A stretch of 64,000 nucleotides of DNA from Epiperipatus broadwayi (taxonomy: Eukaryota; Onychophora; Udeonychophora; Euonychophora; Peripatidae): assembly GCA_028023455.1 (NCBI GenBank), contig JAQFVV010006255.1, positions 5,192,501 through 5,256,500 on the forward strand, in the 5' to 3' direction. A program made the translations under genes and the position numbers. This document shows positions 32,520 to 42,099 of this stretch, piece after piece. The first letter of the stretch is position 1, and every line of letters starts with the position of its first letter. A model generated the notes under the pieces. It was not told the origin of the DNA. It did not search any database and saw only the letters and a list, made by a program, of their open reading frames with translations.

Positions 32520-33800
32520 AGTGCAAAAAGATATTTATTCTTTATATCAAATTCAATCCATTTAAATCCCTCTCAAGATGATGACATCAGTCCAACAATT
32601 TTAGCTGTGTAGCTGAATATGATATAATCATGACAAAAACTAGGATTTTGATTGGGATGCCAAGAAAAAAAAAGTGATAATCCCAATTGGGTAATTGGGG
32701 TTAGGTTAACAAATTTACTATTGAAAGAAATTTCACCATGCTTTCTGTAGACCTGCATTGAAAAAAAAATCTAAAAATTGCTCTTTTTGGTTTAACTGAA
32801 GTACATTGGATAAATATCAACTAAAGTTTTGAGATTGTATGTGTAGAAATAATTCAAATCATAAATTGGCAAAGGATTTTTATTAAGTGAAATAGCTAGA
32901 ATAACATTAATAGAATATATTAAAAAGAATTACAGTAGCTACAATTCACATCGCAGTAATCCAAATATAACTCCTACATTAAATAATTCAGATAATGAAA
33001 TAAAACAAATTTTTCAGGGATCTGAAGTTTAATGATGGGCTTCACGAAAATATAATTATCACTAGAGGGGATACCAATAATGAAGAGAGAAAACATATAA
33101 TGGGTAAATACATGTTGGAATTAAAAAAAAACATCATAAAAGGTTTAGTTTGCTTTAGAATATATGAAATTATAGGAGAAAAACTTCAGTTGAATGATTG
33201 AATGTCAAAAAAATATGATAAACATAATATTAATAAAAAGATGACCAACATCATATCAGTAAAATGCCAAATTTCCATCAAATCATAGATTTAGCATAAT
33301 GAAAATATCAAGTTGAAGTTTAAACTAAAAAAATAAAATTACTTTTCAGAAAGGTCAAAAATCAAACCATAAGTACTGGAATATATTAGGCAATACTTAA
33401 GAAGTAAATAATCTCTCCACTAGATCATCAAAAAGACTTGAAGAAGGATGTTATTGAAGTTAAGATAGAACGGGGAAAATTAAAAAATATTGGATTACAA
33501 TACCTATACACACAAAAATGTTTAAAATGTAGTTTGAAAAGACAAATGTCTCAAAACAGAAGGAGCAAATCAGAAATTACAGAAATTAATAAGTGTGATA
33601 ACATAAAGGAGCCAACAACAAATATTACAATTACTATAAATTTATATAAGTATACAAGTAATTAAAAAACCTAACAGAAAATTACATTCAAAAACAAAAG
33701 ACAATACAAGATAAAAATGAAAAAAAAAATTGACTAGCAAAAATAAAATTTTAAAACAAAAAACTTCTTGTATATAAAGCAAAGTTGATAGAAAAAAAGG
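32520..33800 (+). pseudogene. Decayed LINE, APE-type endonuclease region
   Basis: Plus-strand translation in changing frames gives KIALFGLTEVHW at about 32,775 (the E of 'xxExxW' in APE endonucleases), then TVATIHIAVIQI (the strand before the APT motif), then IIITRGDTN at about 33,050 where a 'GDFN' is expected, and an IKLKFKLKK segment near 33,320 that resembles the end of the domain. Order and spacing fit an APE nuclease of a non-LTR retrotransposon. Stops are many. The 75-codon frame at 33,438-33,665 lies downstream and may be part of the same element. Confidence 0.5.
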
Positions 33801-34038
33801 AAAGTCAAAAAAATTAAAGTATAATTAATAAACTGAAGAAACATAGAATCTCTAAAAATAATAGAACTGATAAAATGATTAAATATAATAGTAAAAAATA
33901 ATCAAGTGATTTGTTACTCAGGAGTTCTTGTATAATGTTCAGAATCATAGAGTTGAAATGTGACCATGACTTCTTGAATTTGTTACTTCACCATTGTACT
34001 AAACTAAATTGGTTGTTTAAATAAATAAAAATATATTA

Positions 34039-34582
34039 ATCTTTAACTGAGGTTTAAAGTTTATATCTAGGCTAGAGACAATCTTTAGTTTAATAAAGGA
34101 TTAGTGATAATCATAACTGAATTTATCTAGAATGAATGATGTAAAAGTTGAGGGTGGAGTAAGTTTGACATTTGTAAATCAAAATGTAACAATATACTAC
34201 AGATAAATACTATCCATATAATAAAGATATATATGAGATGATGACGTGGGCCAACTGGTGAGTATTGGTGCAGCAAGGTTCATTTATCTTTTATTGTATC
34301 TTTATTCATGTGATTTGAAAAAAAATGTGTGGTAGTGAGAAAGTTGTTTAATATATTTATAAAAGATATTACACATAGGGAAGCAAAATGTGAATAACTC
34401 TAAGAGTGTGTTTAATTAAAAAAAGTCAGATCTATTAATCTTCAACTGAGGTTTAAAGTTTATATCTGGGCTAAAGGCAATCTGTAGTTTAATAAATGCT
34501 TAGTGATAATCCTTACTGTATTTATCTAGAGAGGATGGTAAGGGTGAAGAAAATTTGATGAATTAAAATGTAACAATGCTAC
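34039..34582. repeat. Direct repeat pair, ~150 bp each
   Basis: Copies at about 34,039-34,204 and 34,435-34,582 share AACTGAGGTTTAAAGTTTAT, TAGTTTAATAAA, TTAGTGATAAT and AAAATGTAACAAT. The ~230 bp between them carries a broken piece of the hammerhead repeat family (near 34,230-34,310: CCAACTGGTGAG, TTTATCTTTT). Confidence 0.78.
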
Positions 34583-34785
34583 AGTTATATAGAATATATG
34601 TTAATTAACATCATTCTACTGAATTTTTATGCCAATTTAACAGTAGCAGTGAGGATATAACAAGAAAGTGAAAATTGAAAAATGCAATCTTATCAAGCAT
34701 GACTATTGTGATATAAAAGCAAAGATATAGCATTTTAAAAAACAGCATTAAGTGACTGAAAACAGTCAAATAGTCAACCATTGTC

Positions 34786-34860
34786 AAGCGTTCGTGGCCT
34801 AGCAGTTAGCATAGCTGCCTTTCAAGCAGCTGGCCCGGGTTCACTTCCCAGTTAACGCTT
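34786..34860 (+). tRNA. tRNA-Glu(TTC)-like sequence; more likely the head of SINE family S
   Basis: The 75 bases fold mostly as a tRNA: acceptor AAGCGTT/AACGCTT (seven perfect pairs), A box TGGCCTAGCAG, anticodon stem GCTGC/GCAGC with loop CTTTCAA giving anticodon TTC, and a T arm with GGGTTCACTTCCC. The B box has A followed by C where the consensus has GA or AA, and the D stem is weak. The following TGACATATATAT matches the SINE copy at 28.2 kb, so it is probably a SINE head derived from tRNA-Glu. Confidence 0.5.
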
Positions 34861-35752
34861 TGACATATATATATAAAAGTCAACTACTGAAAGGTTGTTT
34901 ATACAAAAAATCATATTGACTAGACTATCCCCAAATTAAAATATTTAATTGAAATTATTATTTTGGCAATCTTATTTTCTTCTCTTTGTCTAATCATTAT
35001 TTTACATATCACAGCTATAAACTATTTCAACATTTTAGAGAACAAATTTCATTCCATAGCAAAAGTGTTTGTAAACAAATTACATATTTTAAGATAATGC
35101 TCCAGATCACACAGCTTACTTAGATGAATATTGATTTGTTGAGAAATAATGATGATGATGTTATACTTCTATAGTCCCGTCAGTCATTTCTTGAAATATT
35201 GGTGACCTTCTGGATTAATCTTGAATAAAGAATGAGCTTAATATTCTCGAAGACTCCTTTTAGAACTTGTTTTTTTTTTCCCATCAGAATAGGCTAAATA
35301 TTTCTTAAGATTCTGTTAAAATGGATATTCTATGTAAAATATAAACACTTCCTGATTCAAACGATGACTTTCTGTTCTATTAATAAATTATAATAGACAT
35401 TTTCAATTCCTGTATACAAAATATTTAGATTATATATGATAAACATTGGACGTTTTACAGTTATAATAGCTTTATATATACGTTTTTATTATTATACGTA
35501 CATTTTGTCAAAAAAAAATATATATATAAATATTAAAAAATATAAAATTCCCAGGGGTTAATCTTATGTAATAAATCGAGATTAATAAAAAAACACTACT
35601 TTATTAAGAAATGATATACTCTCAATCCAGAGCATAAGATATATTTACGTATGTAATTTTTAAATCAATTTATATTAGTTTCAAAAGTCATAAAGTTTTC
35701 AAAGTTAAACGTAAATTCAAATCTTACATTAAGTAGTAAAAAAAAACGTTAC
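34861..35752. other. AT-rich DNA, nothing recognised
   Basis: If the exon at 35,753-35,883 is real, this stretch is the start of its downstream intron on the minus strand. No further exon was recognised. Confidence 0.4.
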
Positions 35753-35883
35753 CTTCTATGCTGGGATTTCTCGACCAGCCGATTGAATGAGCCCATGTTT
35801 CTCTCCAATAGGTCTACATCCCAGAAGATGAAAATGGGATTGCTGTGAATGGCAATATTCACCCACTGACCATTCGGATTATG
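35753..35883 (-). CDS. Candidate host exon, 131 nt, product unknown
   Basis: Read on the minus strand, TCTCATTTTAG precedes the segment as a 3' splice site and GTAACG follows AAG as a 5' splice site. The frame between is open for 43 codons plus two bases and starts HNPNGQWVNIAIHSNPIF, then IFWDVDLLERN and FNRLVEKSQHR. Amino-acid mix and GC content are protein-like, in sharp contrast to the flanks, and it does not match any transposon segment in the window. I cannot name the family. One plus-strand frame is also open here, but it lacks an equally good pair of splice sites. Neighbouring exons were not found in the window. Confidence 0.5.
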
Positions 35884-36398
35884 CTAAAATGAGATATTAT
35901 GAAATTTTGGGAATTTTTCTTCCCATGAAATTGATTTGCAGCTTATGCTTGTATTTTTCCAGTATGCATATTTGAGATAAGGAAATGGGACTATTTCCCC
36001 TAGCATGATTTGGATGGGCCCAGAAATCTCTCTACTGATCCTCACCTTAAGGACTATCTCCCTATTTTAACTATTATGGGTACTATTTTCACACAGTGTG
36101 ATGGCCTACACTTACTATACCTTCCTCAACCGATCTTTGTCTATACAGTGCCCCCATGACTATCAACCTAAACACAATCCACACTCACACGAAAGATTAT
36201 TTTACCTTTTATTTATTTTATTATATATTTCATTTTATTTATTATATGCTTTATTTATTCTTTTAGATTTATTTATTATTTTATCACCACATTTTTATTC
36301 TATACATAGAAAAAAATATTTTATTTTATTATTGTATATTTATTCTAAAACTTTACTATTTTACTTTAAATAACAAAATTCTCATTATACATCCATCT
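35884..36398. other. Mixed DNA between the candidate exon and PLE-A copy 2
   Basis: Nothing firmly recognised. A minus frame near 36,000 gives short protein-like text without splice sites. The 91-codon plus frame at 36,098-36,373 is mostly (TTTAT)n-like sequence and not a gene. Confidence 0.35.
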
Positions 36399-37026
36399 GT
36401 GTAGGGGATGTATGTATTTTTGTTGTATTTGTAATATTTGAATATGGTTAATGAATATAATTTGGAAGTTAGAAGGGTGCTTTTCTCAAGAACTGGACGA
36501 GCCACCAGGTGGCACTGCAGAACCACCAAGAAGCCTGCAATTGATAATTTTTTTTTTTTAATATTCGCTAAAATTAACTTAATTTTAGAAGTGGTAGACC
36601 CCCCCCCCCAGCACGCACGAGACAAATCTGTCAAAATCGCTGAAATTTAAATGTAAAAAAAAAAAAGCTAAAAATCAGTTAATTTTAGAAATTGTACACA
36701 CACCCCCCACCGCACGAGACAAATGTGTCAAAATCACTGAAATTAAAATGTATAATTGAAAAAAATATATATAATAAAAGCCTACGAAATTAAACAAAAA
36801 CATACTAAATGTCAAAGCGATTTAAAAAAGAATCACTCTTCAGTTATATAACTAACAGATAATAATTCAAACCTCATAGTAACCTGTAATAGCGTATTAG
36901 TTTATATCAAAAATTATTGCAAATAAAAAATCGCACATATATAAAATCAACAACACAGAAATAAAATAATCAGAATAGAAAATTGAAATTTAAAACAAAA
37001 GTTGATTATAACATCTGAGGCGAATA

Positions 37027-37208
37027 ATGTTTATAAATCCCCCTGAGCGTCTTTGGGGAATGCTGAAGTGGCGTAATAAAAGACATCGTGGCACAGCCCG
37101 CCAATGCCTCCTGACTACATGGTCGAATTTATGTGGCGTCGCCTCCACAAAGGGGAGAACTTGTTCAGAGCCATACTTGCTGAGATGGCCATTGCAAGAA
37201 GGTCTTAG
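37027..37208 (+). pseudogene. C-terminus of an ISXO2/Merlin-type transposase
   Basis: The first frame gives NPPERLWGMLKWRNKRHRGT, corresponding to the 'E.xW..xKxxxxxxxGT' segment around the last catalytic Glu of ISXO2-like DDE transposases. A one-step frame change near 37,113 continues as DYMVEFMWRRLHKGENLF and RAILAEMAIARR, the conserved ending 'YLxEFMWRRxxxxxxxFxxxL'. The first two catalytic Asp blocks are missing from the element, so this Merlin copy is non-autonomous. Confidence 0.82.
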
Positions 37209-37756
37209 TTTTTTTTGTTGTTGTTTATATCAAGATCTTACTTTAACTTGAATTTGTGGTTTTTTTTAAAATTTATTTATTATAAATAAACATAACCTAA
37301 AGAAATCACTAGTCTTTTTTGCCTTCATTTGTTTGCGGGTCAGTTTTTGATTAAATGTCTGTTTATTAGTTGTTTTAATTCTAATTTGTTGTGCGCGTGT
37401 GTGTCCATAAAAAGCCGTATAAACTTTAAAACTTATCGAATGGAATGTGTACAGCAGTTTTCATTCGAACTTTTTGAAATGCCGCATTTCATACAATAAA
37501 TAAAAAGTATTACATCTTAGGGTTAAGTTTTGTCTTCATTAAAGCACAAACTAAATAGAACAGTAATGATTTCATTTTACTTCCTTTCATCCCAAAGCCA
37601 AATAAAAAGTAATAACGGAGGAAGCCCCTCCCAAAAAACCCCAGAAAGCTTGATCGATCAATATTTTGAGAAAATGCATATATATATAAATTATTTGATT
37701 TATAATCATTTATTATAACACTGCAAATGTACAATCACTTTTTCTTTTAAAATATA

Positions 37757-38015
37757 TATGTTCTCCAATAATATCAACAAATTAAAAATCCTTCTCCTTT
37801 TCAAAAACTTTATTTTATTATATCAATACTGAACATATTTATATAATATAAAATAAAAAGTTAAAACGTTGGAGTTTTATATTATATAAATTGTTACATT
37901 TACCATTTTCAAACTCCCTCCACTCACAACTTATAAATATATGTTCAGTATTGATACAAGAAAATAAAGTTTTTTAAAAGAAAAAGAAGGATTTTTAATT
38001 TGTTGATATTATTGA
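37757..38015. repeat. Inverted PLE-type tails nested in Merlin
   Basis: The left arm (from about 37,763) reads AATATCAACAAATTAAAAAT and AAAACTTTATTTTATTAT; the right arm (37,940-38,015) is its inverted copy, ending AATTTGTTGATATTATTG. The same ends bound the repeat at 3,343-3,900. The unit is about 255 bp. It lies between the Merlin transposase remnant and the right Merlin end, so it was inserted after Merlin or travelled in it. Confidence 0.7.
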
Positions 38016-39064
38016 TTTATAATTTAAAACGAGAAAAAGTATTATTTTCCATTTTTTAAAAAAATACTTTCACTTTCTCAAAACGTAGAGATTAATTTCC
38101 CCGCATTGTCTCGTGCAGTGGGGGGGGGTACAATTTCTAAAATTAACTGATTTTTAGCTTTTTTTTTTTTTTACATTTCAATTTCAGCGATTTTGACAGA
38201 TTTGTCTCGTGCGCTGGGGGGGGGGGTCTACCACTTCTAAAATTAAGCTAATTTTAGCGAATATTAAAAAAAAAAATTATCAATTACAGGCTTCTTGGTG
38301 GTTCTACAGCGCCGCCTGGTGGCTCATACAGTTCTTGAGAAAAGCACCGTTAGAAGTTTAAAATAGAATAAGTTTTATAAAATTGATAACAGGGGAGCTA
38401 TTTTATATGAATAACAAGATAGAAAATTTGAAATAACGGTCAGTTTAATTAAGGCAGTGAAGAAGATAGAGGTAATAGTGTTAAAGAAAAATATTATTTA
38501 ATAATGTAGAGATAAAAATTATAAAAAGTAATATTAAAGATAGTAAAATAAAAGATGTTTTATATATTAGATAATTATAAAGTAATAAAATAATATTGGT
38601 AATATTATAAAGGAATAATATTTAAAGGGTTTTTTTAAAAGGTAAAAAGTAAAAATAAAATAGTTTCAAAAGGTAAAAAGATTTTTAAAAAAAAGTGTAT
38701 TGGATATGTTTTTGTATTATATATATATATGTGGGTAGAGTGTGAATATGGATGTGTATTTATAAGGATATATGAAGATTATATATGTGTCTGTGGGTAT
38801 ATGTATGTATGTGTGTATATATGTATGGTTAAAAGAGCTATGTACATATATTGGATATACATATGTATATATAGATGTAGGTATGTATTACATATATGTC
38901 TTGTAAATTTATATGTATGAAGAAGATATATGTATATATTTATGTATGTATATGGGTATTTTATATATGTGTAAAATGATGGATATATACATGTATTTAT
39001 TTTTATATATATATATGTGTGTGAAATGATGATTGTATATTTATATTATTCAAATCTTGTAGCT

Positions 39065-39091
39065 CTGATGAAGACTGCTGGACAGTCGAAA
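39065..39091 (+). ncRNA. Hammerhead-like core in the 5' pseudo-LTR of PLE-A
   Basis: CTGATGAA, stem GACTG/CAGTC with loop CTGGA, then GAAA. This is the core and stem II of a hammerhead with one extra A before the stem. Flanking stems I and III are not convincing. In the 3' terminal repeat (43,753-43,779) GAAA has become AAAA. Confidence 0.5.
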
Positions 39092-39303
39092 ATGTAAGAA
39101 AATAAAGAAGTTTTTAAGAAAATTTGTTGCATTAATGTGTATATGAATAGAGTGTCATAAGCAATATATATAATTATATGAAAATATGCAAAGAAAGTGA
39201 AGGAGAAGAATAAGAGAATATACTTCTGATAAGAAGAGAATCACACAAAGGATTAGAAAGAAGAAAGATAGGTTTTAGATATATGTAATATATAATATAT
39301 GGT

Positions 39304-39693
39304 ATGGAAAATATAGCCAATATAAAAATGTTAATGGAATACATTAAGGAATTGGAAGGATGTGAAATATCAAGAATACTAAATAACAGATGGAAATTAA
39401 TATTAAAATTAAATAATGTGAATAACAATATTAAATTTATGAAGGACTGTGAAAGATACAATCTAATACCAAATTTTGTTAAGATGAGAAAATTAAGAAA
39501 AGGAATTAAGAATAAAGAAAACATTATAAATAATATAGAAAAGAAAATTTTAAAAGAATATATAAGAAAGGAATACAAAATGAAAAAAAGGATATATAGT
39601 AGTATTGAAAGAATAGAAGGAATATTGATTAGAAGGATAACTAGGAAGGAAGAAGATTTATTTAAAAAATTATGTGAAAGAAAGAAATGGTAA
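39304..39693 (+). CDS. PLE-A N-terminal ORF segment 1
   Basis: A 129-codon frame rich in Lys, Glu, Arg and Ile, starting MENIANIKMLMEYIKE. It contains NIKFMKDCERYNLIPNFVK, also found in the decayed copy at 2.2 kb, and then a long basic helix-forming stretch (LRKGIKNKENIINNIEKKI). Similarity between copies shows it is translated or part of the translated product. No known domain is recognised; a coiled-coil nucleic-acid-binding role is possible. It overlaps the next frame by seven bases (ATGGTAA). Confidence 0.6.
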   Translation: MENIANIKMLMEYIKELEGCEISRILNNRWKLILKLNNVNNNIKFMKDCERYNLIPNFVKMRKLRKGIKNKENIINNIEKKILKEYIRKEYKMKKRIYSSIERIEGILIRRITRKEEDLFKKLCERKKW

Positions 39694-40046
39694 ATGAAAA
39701 TACAAGGTTGAGACATAAAAGAAAAATGGATAATTTGAAGAAAGAGAAAGAGGAAGAAAATAAAGAAGAATATGTAAAGAGAAATATAGAAATATGTAAT
39801 GTAAGTGGAATAGAGTTGGAAAAAGAAGAAATGGAGATTCTTAACAAAGGAATAAAATATGTGCCATATGGGACATGTAATAATAAAGATATATTAGAAG
39901 CGCAAGTATTAATAGAAAAATTGGTGCAGAAATATATAGAAAGTAATTACAATATTTATTATTATGAAAATAAAGACATTAATAATATTATAAGTGTTAA
40001 CGATAAAGAATGGATTGAAAGATTGAAAGAAGAAAGTATAAAATGA
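39687..40046 (+). CDS. PLE-A N-terminal ORF segment 2
   Basis: A 119-codon frame. It opens with RLRHKRKMDNLKKEKE, a basic stretch, and holds EEMEILNKGIKYVPYGTCNN, the conserved motif ahead of the DKG block in PLE proteins. Its stop overlaps the next start as ATGA. In most PLEs this region is joined to the RT in one frame, so it is uncertain whether the frame change is natural or a mutation. Confidence 0.7.
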   Translation: MVNENTRLRHKRKMDNLKKEKEEENKEEYVKRNIEICNVSGIELEKEEMEILNKGIKYVPYGTCNNKDILEAQVLIEKLVQKYIESNYNIYYYENKDINNIISVNDKEWIERLKEESIK

Positions 40047-40540
40047 AAAGAGTAGAAGGTAAAGGTGAGGAAAAGAATAAAAATAGAGGAAAGAGTAGAA
40101 TAACAGTTAAAGAGGTAAAAGATATTAAAAAGAAGTATGAAGATGATATAATATTCATAAAATCTGATAAGGGTAGTAAAATGGTATTAATGAAGAGAGA
40201 AGAATATATAGAAAAAATGGAAAAAATGTTGTCAGAAGAATTTTTTGTAAAAATAAAGAAGGATGATACTGGAATAAAAAGTAAAAAAATGTATGAATTA
40301 ATGAAAGCATTGTTTAATAATAAATTAATAGATAGAAGAACCTTGGATGAATTAGGAAATAAAGACTGTGAATTAGCGAGAATATATGGAGCACCAAAAA
40401 TATATAAAGAAGAAGTGCCATTAAGACCAGTGATAAATGGAAAGGGTGCTTATTTTGATAAGATATCTAAATGGTTAGCACATAATATTTTTAAAAAATA
40501 CATTGATAAGAAAAACAGTGCTTTTATAAAAAAACAATAA
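40043..40540 (+). CDS. PLE-A RT N-terminal domain (DKG motif) and fingers
   Basis: A 165-codon frame. Residues ~40-60 read IIFIKSDKGSKMVLMKREEY, the DKG motif. Residues ~115-150 hold RIYGAPKIYKEEVPLRPV, the RT 'GxPKIHKxxxPLRP' block, then AYFDKISKWLAHNIFKKYI. The frame ends in KKQ after a run of seven A residues at about 40,528; the protein continues in the next frame as ELIKEIKEKV, so a frameshift at the A run separates it from the palm. Confidence 0.85.
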   Translation: MKRVEGKGEEKNKNRGKSRITVKEVKDIKKKYEDDIIFIKSDKGSKMVLMKREEYIEKMEKMLSEEFFVKIKKDDTGIKSKKMYELMKALFNNKLIDRRTLDELGNKDCELARIYGAPKIYKEEVPLRPVINGKGAYFDKISKWLAHNIFKKYIDKKNSAFIKKQ

Positions 40541-40865
40541 GGAGTTAATTAAGGAGATTAAAGAAAAAGTTAATAAGTATGATAAATATAGATTGACAAT
40601 GGCTAAGATAGATATAGTGTTGATGTACACAAATTTGGATGTAGATAAAGTAATAGATTTAGCAATTAATAAATATATGGAGGATGGAAGAAAAATAATG
40701 GAAATACCAATAATTAAATTAAAACAGATTCTAGAGTTGTGTTGTAAAGAAATAACGTTTGAGTTTAATGGAGAATATTTTAAGCAGAAAAAAGGTTTAT
40801 TGATAGGAGGGGCATTGAGTGGGATATTAAGTTGTATGTATATGCAGGAAATAGAAAAAAAATGA
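40530..40865 (+). CDS. PLE-A RT palm, first catalytic block
   Basis: The frame resumes after the A run and includes MAKIDIVLMYTNLDVDKVI: the RT block with the first catalytic Asp, usually D(I/V)xxMYTNI, here AKIDIVLMYTNL. Residues near the end read KQKKGLLIGGALSGILSCMY, the 'KGLxMGxxLS' loop. It overlaps the following frame for about 30 bases at a poly-A run (GAAATAGAAAAAAAATG), another frameshift point. Confidence 0.82.
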   Translation, partial: KNNKELIKEIKEKVNKYDKYRLTMAKIDIVLMYTNLDVDKVIDLAINKYMEDGRKIMEIPIIKLKQILELCCKEITFEFNGEYFKQKKGLLIGGALSGILSCMYMQEIEKK

Positions 40866-41842
40866 TAGATGAGGAAATTGGACCAATAATGTTAAAAAGA
40901 TATGTAGATGATTATCTATTAATTTTTAATAGAAGTGAAAGACAAATAGATAAATATTTAGATAAAATTAATAAATTAGATAGGAGTATTAAATTTACAG
41001 TGGAAAGAGAGAAAGACAATAAGTTATCATATTTGGACATATTGTTAACAAAAACATATGTTAAAAATAGATGTAGAATAGAAACATCAGTGTATAAAAA
41101 AGTGAATGGGAATAGTAATATAATGAATTGGAATTCTAATACAGATAATAAATATAAAATAAGTAGTATAAGTTCACGAATATGTAGGGCTATTAATTAT
41201 TGTTCAAGTGAAAAGGAATATAAAAAAGAAGTAGAATTAATAGTAAAGGAATTTAAGGAAAATGAATATCCAGAGAATGTAATAGTGAAGAATATAAAAT
41301 TAATAGAAGAAAAATATAAGAAAAGTAATAAGGAAGGAGAGAGTGATGAATATAGGAAGAAGAATATAAAGGAAAAGTATATAGGGGTTAAGACATATAG
41401 TAATAATGTAGTTAAGAGTGTTAATAGAATTATTAAAAAAATTAATAAAAGATATAATAATGTAATTAAGTATAAGGTAGTAAATAAAAAAATAAAAAAT
41501 TTAATGAGTATATTAGATAATAAATATATTAAAGATATAGGAAAATGTATAAATGGCATATATAAAATATATTGTAGATATTGTAAGCAGAATATGATAA
41601 GGAATAAATATGTAGGTGAGACAAAGAATTCTATTTTTACGAGGTTAAATCAACATAGGTATGACAAAAATTCACCAATTTATTTGCATACTATGGAAAC
41701 AGGGCATGTATTTGACAAAGAGAGTATTAAAATGATAGGATATACTAATAAAAGAAGATAAAAAATAAAAGAAGCAATATTAATTAAGAGAATAAGGCCT
41801 AGTTTAAATAGAGATGGGGGACTAAGAACCTTGTGTTGGTAG
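40832..41842 (+). CDS. PLE-A RT catalytic YVDD block, linker and GIY-YIG endonuclease
   Basis: The frame is open from 40,832 to a TAA at 41,759-41,761, after which it still reads IKEAILIKRIRPSLNRDGGL to about 41,842, the usual PLE C-terminus. Residues ~22-32 are LKRYVDDYLLIF (two catalytic Asp). IETSVYKKV lies near residue 90. The endonuclease follows near residue 245: NGIYKIYCRYCKQNM, then NKYVGETKNSIFTRLNQHRY, then LHTMETGHVFD. GIY, YVG, the helix Arg, QH and the late GH-x-F are all present, so the nuclease looks intact. The late stop removes about 25 residues. Confidence 0.88.
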
Positions 41843-42099
41843 GTTGTAGTATTGGATTCATAGGGATATTGGTAATTAAAGATAAGTGTATATGTTTTAG
41901 GTGTATATAAGTAGGTATATGGGTAAGGAAACACTAAATATGAAATTATATTGGTGTTATAGCATGATTATTGTTGTTATTGATTATTAATAATAAAGGT
42001 AATAATAATAGTAATAAAAGAAAGTAGATTTAAAGTTATAATATGTGAATATAGATAAAAGACATGTAAAGATTGTTAATTAATATAGGTTAAAAAATA

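Larger units (their letters stand above)
36476..38348. mobile_element. Merlin-type DNA transposon, 1,873 bp, with 8-bp target duplication
   Basis: The first 20 bases, GGTGCTTTTCTCAAGAACTG, are exactly the inverted last 20. The inverted ends continue with mismatches for about 250 bp each and hold two direct sub-repeats with GCACGAGACAAAT and a poly-C run. Outside lies GTTAGAAG on both sides (36,468-36,475 and 38,349-38,356), while the intact 3' terminal repeat of the host PLE has GTTAGAAG once. An 8-bp duplication and ends starting GG fit the Merlin group, as does the transposase remnant inside. Confidence 0.9.
36399..39168 (+). repeat. 5' pseudo-LTR of PLE-A copy 2, interrupted by Merlin
   Basis: The repeat starts TGTGTAGGGGATGTATG at 36,399, stops at 36,475 where Merlin begins, and resumes at 38,349 with the duplicated GTTAGAAG. 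It ends near AATAGAGTGTCATAAGCAAT. Without Merlin it is about 890 bp. It carries several stretches of TATATATGTGTG-type simple sequence. The tail has a hairpin followed by GAAA. Confidence 0.85.

Noticed and set aside
36098-36373. 91-codon frame as a small membrane protein
   Set aside because: It is a translation of TTTAT-rich simple sequence; hydrophobicity follows from composition.
39174-39716. 180-codon minus-strand frame
   Set aside because: It is the shadow of the lysine-rich N-terminal PLE frame on the other strand; its Phe/Ile/Leu/Ser richness is the complement of Lys/Asn/Glu codons.
41197-41559. 120-codon minus-strand frame
   Set aside because: Shadow of the PLE-A RT-endonuclease frame.
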